Below are positions 17,358 to 25,637 of a stretch of DNA of 64,000 nucleotides, in pieces. Origin of the DNA: QWPN01 sp044238145 (GTDB taxonomy: Bacteria > Planctomycetota > Planctomycetia > Pirellulales > UBA1268); contig JBIIDT010000006.1 in assembly GCA_044238145.1 (NCBI GenBank), forward strand, positions 1-64,000, read 5' to 3'. Below the pieces are notes generated by a model that worked only from the letters and a program-made list of their open reading frames with translations, ran no database searches and was not told the origin of the DNA. Position 1 is the first letter of the stretch. Every line of letters begins with the position of its first letter. The position numbers were made by a program, and so were the translations under genes.

Positions 17358-18008
17358 ATGCACTCGCCCCGCTCCGCCCGCATCTTCGTCCCGCTGCTCG
17401 CCGCGGCGCTCGTCGCCGGCGGGACGCTCCGCGCCTCCCAGGGGCCCGACCGGGTCGTGGACGTCGTGCTCGAGGACCAGTTTCGGAACCGCCGCGAGAC
17501 CGCCCTCCTCCGCGGGGACGTCGTCGTGCTCGTCTACGCCGACCGCAAGGGCGCGGAGGCGGCCCTGGAGATCGGCCGCCGTCTGCACGTCCGCTTCCAT
17601 CCCACGGCCGCGGACGCGGCCGCCACCGAGTGGTCGCGGCAGCCGGTCGTCGGCCTGCCCGGCTGGCCGGCCGGCGCTCACGTGCCGGAGGTGCACGTGA
17701 TCCCCGTGGCCTGCATCCCCGAGGTGCCCAAGGCCATGCGGCCCGTGGCCCGGGCGCGGCTGCGGAAGGAATCGGAGTTCGTCTCGGTGTGGCTCGACTT
17801 CGACGACTGCATGCGGCGGCAGTTCGGCATGGCGCCCGAGACGCCCAACGTCGCCATCGTCGACACCTACGGCCGGGCCCATGCCACGCTCTCCGGCCAC
17901 CTGGACGAGCGGACGTTCGAGGAGGTCGTGACCGCCATCCAGCGGCTGCGCATGCAGGCCCGCCCCGACGCCCGCACGGCCGCCATCCCCGCGTCCACGC
18001 CGCGCTGA
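17358..18008 (+). CDS. Secreted thioredoxin-fold-like protein of unknown function
   Basis: 216 residues from the ATG at 17358. A signal peptide (IFVPLLAAALVAGGTLRAS) is followed by a beta-alpha-beta core (VLEDQFRNRRETALLRGDVVVLVYADRKG) of the kind seen in YtfJ/peroxiredoxin-like proteins, and it ends with 'TPNVAIVDTYGRAHATLSGHLDERTFEEVV'-type strands and helix. No CxxC or peroxidatic cysteine lies in the expected place; the cysteines present (VACIPEV, DDCMRR) are not in a redox motif. It is likely a periplasmic protein with a thioredoxin-like scaffold (inference). It is convergent with the rhomboid gene. Confidence 0.72.
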   Translation: MHSPRSARIFVPLLAAALVAGGTLRASQGPDRVVDVVLEDQFRNRRETALLRGDVVVLVYADRKGAEAALEIGRRLHVRFHPTAADAAATEWSRQPVVGLPGWPAGAHVPEVHVIPVACIPEVPKAMRPVARARLRKESEFVSVWLDFDDCMRRQFGMAPETPNVAIVDTYGRAHATLSGHLDERTFEEVVTAIQRLRMQARPDARTAAIPASTPR

Positions 18009-18017
18009 CCGCCGGCG

Positions 18018-18971
18018 CTACCGCTCCCGGTCTTTGAGCCGCCGACTGGCGCGGGCGAGCGTCTCCCGCTCCTCCGGCGTGAGGCTCGCCTCGCCGCTGC
18101 GGCTGATCTTGGCGAGGATCCGGTCGACCGTCTCGTCGAGCGAAGCGTCGGCGTCGTCCGTCTCGTCTCCCGGACGCACGATCCGCATCCGCGGCCGGCG
18201 GCGGAAAAGCCGCTCCGTCCAGCCGCCGAGGTCCTCGAGGCTCCAGCCGCGCCAGGCATAGAGCAGCCCGAACACGGCCCCCGCCAGGTGGGCGACGTGG
18301 GCCACGACGAGCTTCGCGTCCTCGGCGCCGCCGCGGGCCCCGCTCAAGGCGCCGCCGAAGTCGATCGCGATGTACAGCACGCCCAGCGCCCACACCGGCA
18401 CCGGCAGCACGCCCCAGAAGTAGACGGTCTGCTGGGGGAAGTACCAGATGAAGACGGCGAGCACGGCCATCACGCCGCCGCTGGCCCCCACGAGCCGGAC
18501 GTTGATTCCGGGCTCCTGGAACTGCTCACCCACCACCCAGAACAGTCCCGCCATGATGATCGCGGTGCAATAGAACCGCAGAAACTCCGCCCGCCCCATC
18601 GTCGCTTCGACCTCGCGGCCGAAGAAGAACAGCATCAGCATGTTGCCGAGGAGGTGGAACGGCGAGAACCGCTGGGTGAGGCCGATGCCCCGGAGCTTTT
18701 CCTGGAGTTCGAGGCTCGGGCCGTCGTGCAGGAAGCCGTAGGTGAGCAGCTGCCAGAAGTTCCAGGGGTGGCTGGTGAGGTTCGAGTGCAGCGAGAAGAT
18801 GTCGTTGAGGCACAGCCGCAGCGGGAAGACCTCGCGGAACAGATCCCCGGACAAGACGAAGTTCGCCAGCCAGATGCCGACGTTGAGGGCGATGAGGATC
18901 GACACGCCGCTCCACCCGGCGGCGAACGCGTCGCGCGGGGGGCGGTAGTAGCCGCGATCCTGGAATCCCAT
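18018..18971 (-). CDS. Rhomboid-family intramembrane serine protease
   Basis: 317 residues with at least six membrane helices (SILIALNVGIWLANFVL, FHLLGNMLMLFFFG, FYCTAIIMAGLFWVV, GGVMAVLAVFIWYF, PVWALGVLYIAIDFG, VVAHVAHLAGAVFGLLYA). The catalytic dyad is intact: Ser164 in GASGG and His228 in the second His of HVAHLAGA. The conserved HLLGN motif in TM2, which contributes to the oxyanion site, is at about 107-111. A soluble C-terminal tail (about 245-317) is acidic then basic (TPEERETLARASRRLKDRER). Planctomycete rhomboids of this layout often carry such a tail. Substrate unknown. Its start faces the oxidoreductase gene across 203 bases. Confidence 0.94.
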   Translation of the reverse strand: MGFQDRGYYRPPRDAFAAGWSGVSILIALNVGIWLANFVLSGDLFREVFPLRLCLNDIFSLHSNLTSHPWNFWQLLTYGFLHDGPSLELQEKLRGIGLTQRFSPFHLLGNMLMLFFFGREVEATMGRAEFLRFYCTAIIMAGLFWVVGEQFQEPGINVRLVGASGGVMAVLAVFIWYFPQQTVYFWGVLPVPVWALGVLYIAIDFGGALSGARGGAEDAKLVVAHVAHLAGAVFGLLYAWRGWSLEDLGGWTERLFRRRPRMRIVRPGDETDDADASLDETVDRILAKISRSGEASLTPEERETLARASRRLKDRER

Positions 18972-19174
18972 GGGGTGGCCGGCTGGAGGGTGGCGGGCGG
19001 GTGGAACGATCCCCGGACCGAGCCTGCATCGTAGGGGTGGCGGCGGACCGGCGGCAACGCCCGCGGTCGCCGCGGGGCGGCTACACTGTGGCCCGGCGGG
19101 CCCGTGGCCCGGCGGTGTGGCCGCCGGGCGGCCCGGCGGAAGGCAGGCTCACGAAACGGAAAGGGATCGCGACG

Positions 19175-20371
19175 ATGGCGACGAACGGCGGGCTCGGCCG
19201 CAAGCTGCGGATGGGGATCGTGGGGGGAGGCCAGGGCTCGTTCATCGGGCGGGTGCACGTCACGGCCGCGGTCCTCGACAATCGGGCGGCCCTCGTGGCC
19301 GGAGCGTTCTCGAGCGACGCCGCCCGCTCCAAGGCCAGCGCCGCCGACTACGACGTCGATCCCGCCCGGGCCTACGGCTCCTACCATGAGATGTTCGACA
19401 AGGAGCGGGCCCTGCCGGCCGGGGAGCGGATCGACTTCGTCTCGGTCACGACGCCCAACCACATGCACTTCCCGGTGGCGAAGGCGGCGGTCGAGGCCGG
19501 CTTTCACGTCGTCTGCGACAAGCCGCTGACGCTCACCCTCGCCGAGGCGGAGGAGTTGGCCAAGGTCGTGGCCCGGTCCAGCGTCGTGTTCGCCGTGACC
19601 CACAACTACACCGGCTACCCGCTCGTGCGGCAGGCCCGGGAGATGATCCTCTCCGGCCAACTCGGCGAGATCCAGGCGATCCGCGCGGAGTACATCCAGG
19701 GCTGGCTGCGGACCAGGCTCGAGAGCGAGGGGCAGAAGCAGGCCGCCTGGCGGACCGACCCGACGAAGAGCGGCGCCGCCGGCTGCTTCGGCGACATCGG
19801 CACCCACGCCTACAACCTGGGCCGCTTCATGACCGGCCTGCTCCCGGAAAAGATCAGCGGCCACCTGAAGATCTTCGTGCCCGACCGGCCGCTCGACGAC
19901 TACGGCACGGCCGTGATCCGCTATGAGAACGGCGCCCTGGGCACGGTGACCGCCTCGCAGATCAGCCACGGCCGTGAGAACGACCTGCGGATCCAGATCG
20001 ACGGCACGCTCGGCAGCCTCGAGTGGCACCAGGAGGAGCCGAACAAGATGCTCGTGCGGCACAACGGCAAGCCGCACCAACTCTACACCCGCGACCCCAA
20101 CGCCCCGTTCATGAACGAATCGGGACGGGCCGCCTGCCGGCTCCCCTCGGGCCACCCGGAGGCGTTCTTCGAGGCCTTCGCCAACGTGTACCGCGCCGCC
20201 TTCGACGCCATGGCTGCGGCGGCCGGCGGCGGGACGTTCGAGCGGACGAACACCATCTACCCGAACATCCACGACGGCGTGGAGGGGATGTACTTCATCG
20301 AGCAGGCGGTGGCCTCGAGCCGGGCCGACGGCGGCTGGCTGCCGCTGAAGCACCCGCTGGCCAGACGGTGA
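19175..20371 (+). CDS. Gfo/Idh/MocA-family oxidoreductase
   Basis: 398 residues from the ATG at 19175. The NAD(P)-binding Rossmann motif MGIVGGGQGSFIG is at about 13-25. The family lysine motif reads CDKPLT (about 115-120), replacing the common EKP. GCFGDIGTHAYNL at about 205-217 carries the active-site Asp and His. The C-terminal beta-sheet domain follows. The family oxidises or isomerises sugars, inositols and related hydroxyl compounds; substrate not deducible. No Tat signal is present, unlike many planctomycete paralogues, so it is cytoplasmic. The stop overlaps a GTG of the exonuclease gene, which suggests co-expression. Confidence 0.94.
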   Translation: MATNGGLGRKLRMGIVGGGQGSFIGRVHVTAAVLDNRAALVAGAFSSDAARSKASAADYDVDPARAYGSYHEMFDKERALPAGERIDFVSVTTPNHMHFPVAKAAVEAGFHVVCDKPLTLTLAEAEELAKVVARSSVVFAVTHNYTGYPLVRQAREMILSGQLGEIQAIRAEYIQGWLRTRLESEGQKQAAWRTDPTKSGAAGCFGDIGTHAYNLGRFMTGLLPEKISGHLKIFVPDRPLDDYGTAVIRYENGALGTVTASQISHGRENDLRIQIDGTLGSLEWHQEEPNKMLVRHNGKPHQLYTRDPNAPFMNESGRAACRLPSGHPEAFFEAFANVYRAAFDAMAAAAGGGTFERTNTIYPNIHDGVEGMYFIEQAVASSRADGGWLPLKHPLARR

Positions 20372-20379
20372 GCCGCGAC

Positions 20380-21192
20380 ATGGCCTCGACCGACACGCGG
20401 TATTTCGTGTTCGACATCGAGAGCGTGGCCGACGGGCCGCTCGTCGCCCGGCTGAAGTATCCCGGCGAGAAGCTCGCGCCGGAGAAGGCGATCGCGAAGT
20501 ACCGGGCCGAGCTGCTCGCCGAGAACGGCAAGGACTTCATCCCCTACACGTTCCAGCTGCCGGTGTCGCTGGTCATCGCCCGGTTGGGCAAGGACCTCGG
20601 CCTGATCGATCTCGTGGCCCTCGACGAGAAGGAGTCCCGCCCGCACGAGATCGCGCGGCTGTTCTGGGACGGCTGGCGGAAGTACGGCCGGCCGCGGCTC
20701 GTGAGCTTCAACGGCCGGGGCTTCGACATGCCGCTGCTCGAGCTGTGCGCCTTCCGCTACGGGATCCCGATTCCGGACTGGTTCGCCGAGGACGCCCGGA
20801 ACTTCGACCAGCCCCGCTACCGCTACAACACGGCGGCCCACTTCGACCTCCACGAGTGGCTGACGAACTCCGGCGCCTCGCGGTTCGCCGGCGGCCTGTC
20901 GCTGGCCGCCAACCTGATCGGCAAGCCGGGCAAGATGGAGGTCGCCGGCCACATGGTGCAGGATCTGTGGGACGCGGGGAAGGCGGCCGAGATCCACGAC
21001 TACTGCCGCGGCGACGTGCTCGACACATATTTCGTGTTCCTGCGGTCCCGGGTGGTGGCGGGGGACATCGACCTCAAGCACGAGCAGTCGCTCATCGAGC
21101 GGGCCCGCGAGTGGATCGAGTCGAAGGCGGAGTCGAGCCCGGGGCTGGGCCGCTACCTGGCGGCGTGGGGAGATTGGAAGAGCCCCTGGTGA
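20380..21192 (+). CDS. DEDDy-type 3'-5' exonuclease (PolB-like)
   Basis: 270 residues from the ATG at 20380; a GTG at 20368 in the same frame overlaps the previous stop (GTGA) and is an alternative start. It belongs to the predicted 3'-5' exonuclease family related to the proofreading domain of family-B polymerases. The first metal ligands are Asp12 and Glu14 in FDIES. ExoII is in VSFNGRGFDMPLLE, and ExoIII has the tyrosine form in YCRGDVLDTYFVFL. The whole protein is the nuclease domain with no polymerase. Probable role: single-strand DNA or RNA trimming during repair (inference). Confidence 0.88.
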   Translation: MASTDTRYFVFDIESVADGPLVARLKYPGEKLAPEKAIAKYRAELLAENGKDFIPYTFQLPVSLVIARLGKDLGLIDLVALDEKESRPHEIARLFWDGWRKYGRPRLVSFNGRGFDMPLLELCAFRYGIPIPDWFAEDARNFDQPRYRYNTAAHFDLHEWLTNSGASRFAGGLSLAANLIGKPGKMEVAGHMVQDLWDAGKAAEIHDYCRGDVLDTYFVFLRSRVVAGDIDLKHEQSLIERAREWIESKAESSPGLGRYLAAWGDWKSPW

Positions 21193-21285
21193 CGTGCCGC
21201 CGGCCCACGGGCTGCGTCCGCCTCCGGCAGGGAGTAGACTCACTCAAGTCGCGGGAAGCGCGGCTCGTCCCAAGGAACGTCTCCT

Positions 21286-22779
21286 ATGCCTGCCTTCCGC
21301 CGTGCGATCGTCCTCGCCCTTCCGCTCCTGGCCGCCGCCGCCTCGCGGGCCGCGGACCTGCCCGCCTTTCCCGGCGCCGAGGGATTCGGTGCGACCACGG
21401 CCCACGCCCGTGGCAAGCCCGTGTTCCGCGTCACGCGGCTCGACGACGTCGATGCTCAGCAGAAGCCCCAGCACTTCCAGTCACCCGACAAGGTGGGCGG
21501 CCTGCGCTGGGCGCTGACCGCGGCCGAGGCGGCCGGCGGCGGCTATATCGTGTTCGACGTGGCCGGCACGATCCAGTTGCGTCGCGACGCCGAAGTGCCG
21601 GCGAACGTCTACATCGCCGGACAGTCGGCCCCGGGCGGCGGCATCGCCGTGACGGGCGGCAGGATCGTGGTCCGCGGCCGCGACGTCGTGATCCGCAACA
21701 TCCGGCACCGCGGCGGCCTGAAGCCCGAGGGGGATGCGATCCTCGTCAACGAGCCGGCGGCGAACGTCGTCCTCGATCATGTCTCCGTGTCGTTCTTCCG
21801 CGACGGGGCCGTCGACACGGTGGGGGCGAAGGACGTCACAATCCAGTGGTGCCACATGGGCGACGCGATCGACGCCCTCACCGACGAGCCCTACCACGGC
21901 CTGCCCAATCTGCTCCGCACCAAGTCCGACCGGATCACGATCCACCACTGCTACTACACCCACGCCCACACCCGCGTGCCGCTCTTCACGCCCCACTCCT
22001 ACGTCCAGGACGACTCGGCCCGGGGCGGCCTGATCGAGTTCTCGCACAACGTGATCTACAACTACCGCAAATACCCGTCGTCGTTTCCCGCTCCGGATGG
22101 CAAGGGCAATGCGATCGGCAACCTCTACGTGCCTGGCCGCCACACCCACGGCTCCGGCACGCCGCGCGGCGTGATCGAGGGGGACAAGAACTTCACGATC
22201 TTCGTCAAGGACAACATCGCCCTGTCGAGTTTTTCCGACTGCCCGGGCCACGACAACAAGGTGAAGGGGGAGAGCAACGACCATCACGTGCACCGCGGCA
22301 AGGATGCGCCGGTGGCGGGCTGCCGGCCGAATGCCACGCTGCCCGAGACCGCCGTCCTGCACAACCCGCAGCCGGGGCGGTTCAACGTCGCCGACAAGCG
22401 GTTCGCCGAGATTCCGCCGCTCACCTATCAGCCGCTGCCCGAGGCCGTAAGCGCCGTGGTGGCCCTGTTCGGCGCCCTGCCGCACGACGCCACCGACCAG
22501 CGGCTCCAGAACGAGCTGCTCACCCACACCGGCGAGTGGAAGATGAAGCAGCCCGACGACAAGAATGTCTACGAGGGCCAGGCGGCGCCGGACGCGGACG
22601 CCGACGGCATGCCCGACGCCTGGGAGAAGAAAAAGAAGGGTCGGAACCTCATGCCCAACGGGCACGACCTCGACAAGCGGTACGAGAACATCGAGGTCTA
22701 CCTCCAGGAGCGGATGGACCAGCTCGTGAAGGCCGCCCCCGACGTGAGGGCCTGGCAGCGGCTCATGGGCGGCCGCTGA
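21286..22779 (+). CDS. Secreted pectate-lyase-like (PL1-type) protein
   Basis: 497 residues with a Sec signal peptide (1-22, ending ASRAA). FPGAEGFGATT opens the parallel beta-helix, which repeats as IVFDVAGTIQL, VYIAGQSAPGGGIAV, VVIRNIRHRGG, VVLDHVSVSFF and ITIHHCYYTHAHTR. The Asp, Arg and His residues of a PL1-like active groove are plausible in these strands, but I cannot assign each one. A calcium-binding-like DADADGMPD loop lies near residue 440. A TAGACT hexamer at 21235-21240 and AAGGA just before the ATG support the start. It would degrade or bind pectin-like polysaccharide outside the cell. Confidence 0.87.
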   Translation: MPAFRRAIVLALPLLAAAASRAADLPAFPGAEGFGATTAHARGKPVFRVTRLDDVDAQQKPQHFQSPDKVGGLRWALTAAEAAGGGYIVFDVAGTIQLRRDAEVPANVYIAGQSAPGGGIAVTGGRIVVRGRDVVIRNIRHRGGLKPEGDAILVNEPAANVVLDHVSVSFFRDGAVDTVGAKDVTIQWCHMGDAIDALTDEPYHGLPNLLRTKSDRITIHHCYYTHAHTRVPLFTPHSYVQDDSARGGLIEFSHNVIYNYRKYPSSFPAPDGKGNAIGNLYVPGRHTHGSGTPRGVIEGDKNFTIFVKDNIALSSFSDCPGHDNKVKGESNDHHVHRGKDAPVAGCRPNATLPETAVLHNPQPGRFNVADKRFAEIPPLTYQPLPEAVSAVVALFGALPHDATDQRLQNELLTHTGEWKMKQPDDKNVYEGQAAPDADADGMPDAWEKKKKGRNLMPNGHDLDKRYENIEVYLQERMDQLVKAAPDVRAWQRLMGGR

Positions 22780-22889
22780 CCCTGGCGGATCGCCAGTCCG
22801 GCGGAGCGTTGCGACGCGATCGCCACGGAACTATGCTCGCGCCGACGGCCGATCGCTTCGGCCGCCCCCCTCGCCGACGCGAGCCCGCC

Positions 22890-24368
22890 ATGAGAAGTTC
22901 TGCCCGCTCGACCCGCGGCCCGGCCGTTGCGGCCCTGCTCGTCGTCTCCTTGTCCGCCGGTGCGGTCGCAGAGGACGACTTTCCCGTCAGGGCCCGCGGC
23001 AATGCGGCCCGGGAGGGGCGGCGGGCCCGGGTGGCGGAGGCCCCACCCGAAGAACCGGTCGGTCCGTTCGTCCTCGTGCTCGCCAACGGCGACCGTCTCA
23101 CAGGCACGGTCGTCGGACTCGAAGCCGGTCGGCTCCGGTTCCGGCCGGACGCCACGGGTGACGTCGACCTGGCCGTGCCGGTGGCGAAGATCGAAGCCTT
23201 TGAACGCAGCCGGCCGGAGGACCGCGTCGAGCCGCGCGGCGACCGCGTGTATCCCGTCGCCGGCGGCGTGATCCACGGCGTGCTGACGGACATCGACGCC
23301 CGCCGGATCGCGATCGACGCGCACCTCGTCGGGCCGCTCGAGCTCGACCTGGAGAACGTCGCCGCCTTCGTTCGCCACGATGCGGAGCAGCCGGAACGGA
23401 CGGCGGCCGACGCCGCGCACGAGGTCCATGGATCGGCCGGCAGCCGGCTGGTGGGACAGGTCGCCTTCGGGCCGACCGGCGTGAAGGTGTCGTCGCCGGG
23501 GCTCACGGCCGAGATCGCCCTGCGGGAGGTGACGGCGATCCTGTTCCCGGTCGTGGAGACGGCGGTGGCGACTGCCGCGGAGCGGCCCGCGACCTGCACG
23601 GTCGAACTCGTGAACGGCGGCGAGATCGTGGGCACGGCGCCGCGCCTCGAGGAGGAGCGGATCGTGGTGGACGTCGGCGGCACGCGCACGGCGGCGGTGC
23701 CCCTCGACCACGTGGCCCGGGCCGGTTTCGGTGCGGCGGCAGCCGGCGGCGGCAGCCGGCGGGTGCTCCTGTGGACCAGGTGCGCCGACCCGGACGAGGA
23801 GGCCGCCCACATGGCGGAGGCGCTCGAGGCGGGCCTGCCCGCGGGCTGGAAGGTCGTCGTCGACGCCGACACCGGCGATGCGGATCAGCTGGCGGCCGCG
23901 CTCAAGCCGGCCGGCGTGCTCGTCGTGGCCGAAATGGAGAGCTTCGACGCGGACGAACTGCCGGAACCCGGTGAGCTCGGCCGGGTGCTGCGTGCGTTTC
24001 TGGCCCGTGGCGGGACGGTGGTGCTGGCGGGCGTGAACGAGTCGGACTACTGGAGCGAGGCCGGTGTCGTCGCCGTCTCGTCGGCGATCCGCGTGGACGA
24101 CGAGGAGGAGTTCACGATCGCCCGCGGCCATCCGCTGGGACGCGGCGTCGGCGTCTCGTTCGCGGCGGAGAACGGCACGTACGAGTACGAGACGGACGAC
24201 GAGGCCCTGCGGCCGGTGGCCACGCGGGACGGCGGCGGCGCGGCGGTGCTCGTCAAGAAGGCCGGTCGGGGCACGATCGTGCTCCTCGGCATGGACTACT
24301 ACGAGCGGAGCGAGGCCATCGACCGCCTGCTCGTCAACGCGGTCACGCAGGGCCGCGGCCTGCGCTGA
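22890..24368 (+). CDS. Secreted protein with glutamine-amidotransferase-like C-terminus
   Basis: 492 residues from the ATG at 22890. After a signal peptide (to about AVAEDD) come three related beta-rich segments (VLANGDRLTGTVVGLEAGRL; GVIHGVLTDIDARRIAID; VELVNGGEIVGTAPRLEEER). The 'NGDxxxGxV' pattern resembles repeats in other planctomycete secreted proteins. The C-terminal half (about 285-490) has an alpha/beta fold with a ThuA/DUF4159-like feel: RVLLWTRCADPDEE, AGVLVVAEMESFDADEL, ARGGTVVLAGVNESDYW, GRGTIVLLGMDYYE. No catalytic cysteine is placed as in active amidotransferases, so it may bind ligand rather than catalyse. Unknown function. Confidence 0.78.
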   Translation: MRSSARSTRGPAVAALLVVSLSAGAVAEDDFPVRARGNAAREGRRARVAEAPPEEPVGPFVLVLANGDRLTGTVVGLEAGRLRFRPDATGDVDLAVPVAKIEAFERSRPEDRVEPRGDRVYPVAGGVIHGVLTDIDARRIAIDAHLVGPLELDLENVAAFVRHDAEQPERTAADAAHEVHGSAGSRLVGQVAFGPTGVKVSSPGLTAEIALREVTAILFPVVETAVATAAERPATCTVELVNGGEIVGTAPRLEEERIVVDVGGTRTAAVPLDHVARAGFGAAAAGGGSRRVLLWTRCADPDEEAAHMAEALEAGLPAGWKVVVDADTGDADQLAAALKPAGVLVVAEMESFDADELPEPGELGRVLRAFLARGGTVVLAGVNESDYWSEAGVVAVSSAIRVDDEEEFTIARGHPLGRGVGVSFAAENGTYEYETDDEALRPVATRDGGGAAVLVKKAGRGTIVLLGMDYYERSEAIDRLLVNAVTQGRGLR

Positions 24369-24383
24369 GCGGGCGCCACCGGC

Positions 24384-25154
24384 TCACGGGCTCTCGGCTG
24401 CGGCGGGCTCGGCCGGTTCGGCGGCGGGTGCCGCGGCCTCGACCGGCTCCTCACCGGCTGTCGGCGGCGGGGGCGCGAACGACGCGGCCGGCTCGTCCTT
24501 CCGGGGCGGCGCGAGGGCCGCGGCCACGGCCTTGGCCGCCAGCCGGGCCTCGTCGGCGAGCTTGCCCTTGGGCCCGCGCGCCGTGACCGTCACCAGCCGG
24601 CCGTTGACGAGGAGGGCCAGGCAGGCCTTCTCGACCGGCTCCTTCCGCGGTCCCACCGTCTCGTCGCCGGGAGTGGCGTAGGCCACGGCGTGGTGGCCGC
24701 CCAGCGTCACCGCGGCCGGCTTCTTCACGAGCGTGCTCGCGCCGTCCTGGCTGAAGGTCTCGGCCAAGCCCGCGGCGATCGCCTGCACGAAGGCGTCGTG
24801 GCTGTCCGCCGTCACCTCGGTGAGGCCCGCCGGCGGATCGGCGGCGGTGATCGTCACCGACGGATGGCTCTTCTGGGCCGTCGGCGTGTAGCGGACGAGG
24901 TAGTCCTTCGACCGGGGGCCGCGGGCCCACCCCTGCGGCGACGCCACGGCCAGCCGCCCCGCGTCGACGACGACCGCCGTGGCCGGATCGACCGGGGGCA
25001 GCTTCTCCTCCGGCGCCGGGGCGGCCGCTGCCGCCCCGGGTTTCTTCGCCTTCGTCTTCTTCTTCGCCGCCGGTTCGGCGCAGCCCGCGACCATGCCGAG
25101 CACGGCCGTGGCGACGAGGCACGCGGTGGCGAAGCGGCGGCTGGTCACAGTCAC
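24384..25154 (-). CDS. Lipoprotein of unknown function
   Basis: 256 residues from a GTG at 25154 that overlaps the upstream stop (GTGA); a second in-frame GTG sits at 25148. The N-terminus has a hydrophobic segment and a lipobox (GMVAGC), so the cysteine would be diacylated and the protein anchored to a membrane. A Lys-rich then Pro/Ala-rich spacer precedes a folded domain (about 65-215, WARGPRSKDYLVRYTPTAQ, VTITAADPPAGL, VTLGGHHAVAYATPG, LALLVNGRLVTVTARGPKG), and an Ala/Glu/Pro tail follows. The domain resembles the PsbP/SLH-less 'stress-exported' lipoprotein type in which a hydrophilic beta domain follows the lipobox. It is operonic with the Lys-rich gene upstream. Confidence 0.78.
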   Translation of the reverse strand: MTVTSRRFATACLVATAVLGMVAGCAEPAAKKKTKAKKPGAAAAAPAPEEKLPPVDPATAVVVDAGRLAVASPQGWARGPRSKDYLVRYTPTAQKSHPSVTITAADPPAGLTEVTADSHDAFVQAIAAGLAETFSQDGASTLVKKPAAVTLGGHHAVAYATPGDETVGPRKEPVEKACLALLVNGRLVTVTARGPKGKLADEARLAAKAVAAALAPPRKDEPAASFAPPPPTAGEEPVEAAAPAAEPAEPAAAESP

Positions 25155-25483
25155 TCCGTGATCGGTTCCTTGATCAGCTGGACGAAGTGGTTGGCCCCGA
25201 GCTCGGCCGCCTTCTTCTCGGCGGCCCGCTTGTCGGCGTACTCGAACATCGCCAGCCGCTTCATCGCCTGGTTGAACACGCCCCAGTAGGCCTTCATCCG
25301 CACCTCCTTGGCGACCTTCTTGCGGCTCGGCTTCTTGGCGGCCGCCTTCTTCGGCTCCTTGACGGCCTTTTCCTTCTTCTCCTTGGCGGGCTTCTCCTTG
25401 GTGGCCTTCTTGGTCTTGCCGCGGGCCTCCGCGGCGTCCGCCTGGGCCCGCAGCTCCTTCCGGTTCACCACTTTTCTCGCCAT
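25151..25483 (-). CDS. Small lysine-rich basic protein
   Basis: 110 residues from the ATG at 25483. The first half is almost all Lys/Ala/Glu (TKKATKEKPAKEKKEKAVKE, PKKAAAKKPSRKKVAKEV), typical of nucleic-acid-binding or histone-H1-like tails. The second half is a compact domain (MKAYWGVFNQAMKRLAMFEY, ADKRAAEKKAAELGANHFVQ). The balance of Lys-rich tail plus aromatic helix suggests binding of nucleic acid or ribosomes (inference). Its stop overlaps the lipoprotein start. It diverges from nadA across 154 bases; TATACT on the minus strand at 25589-25594 is a plausible -10. Confidence 0.8.
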   Translation of the reverse strand: MARKVVNRKELRAQADAAEARGKTKKATKEKPAKEKKEKAVKEPKKAAAKKPSRKKVAKEVRMKAYWGVFNQAMKRLAMFEYADKRAAEKKAAELGANHFVQLIKEPITE

Positions 25484-25588
25484 TGTGCCGTCGCCGTCCT
25501 TCCCGTGCGTGGCGGCCCATGCCGCCGTGGAGTGAATGCACCGGGGCGCCGCGGCCGGCCGTTGCCGGCGGGCCCCCGAGAGGCGGGC

Positions 25589-25594
25589 AGTATA
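25589..25594 (-). promoter_or_regulatory. -10-like hexamer for the lysine-rich gene
   Basis: TATACT on the minus strand in the nadA divergent intergenic region, about 105 bases upstream of the ATG at 25483. No clear -35. Confidence 0.35.
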
Positions 25595-25623
25595 CAGCGG
25601 CGCAGGTGGCATTTCGACGGGCG

Positions 25624-25629
25624 TATACT
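25624..25629 (+). promoter_or_regulatory. -10-like hexamer 8 bases before nadA ATG
   Basis: TATACT at 25624-25629, eight bases before the nadA ATG. Initiation at the usual distance would fall at or within a base or two of the A of the start codon, implying a leaderless message. No Shine-Dalgarno lies between. Confidence 0.5.
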
Positions 25630-25637
25630 GGCCCGAC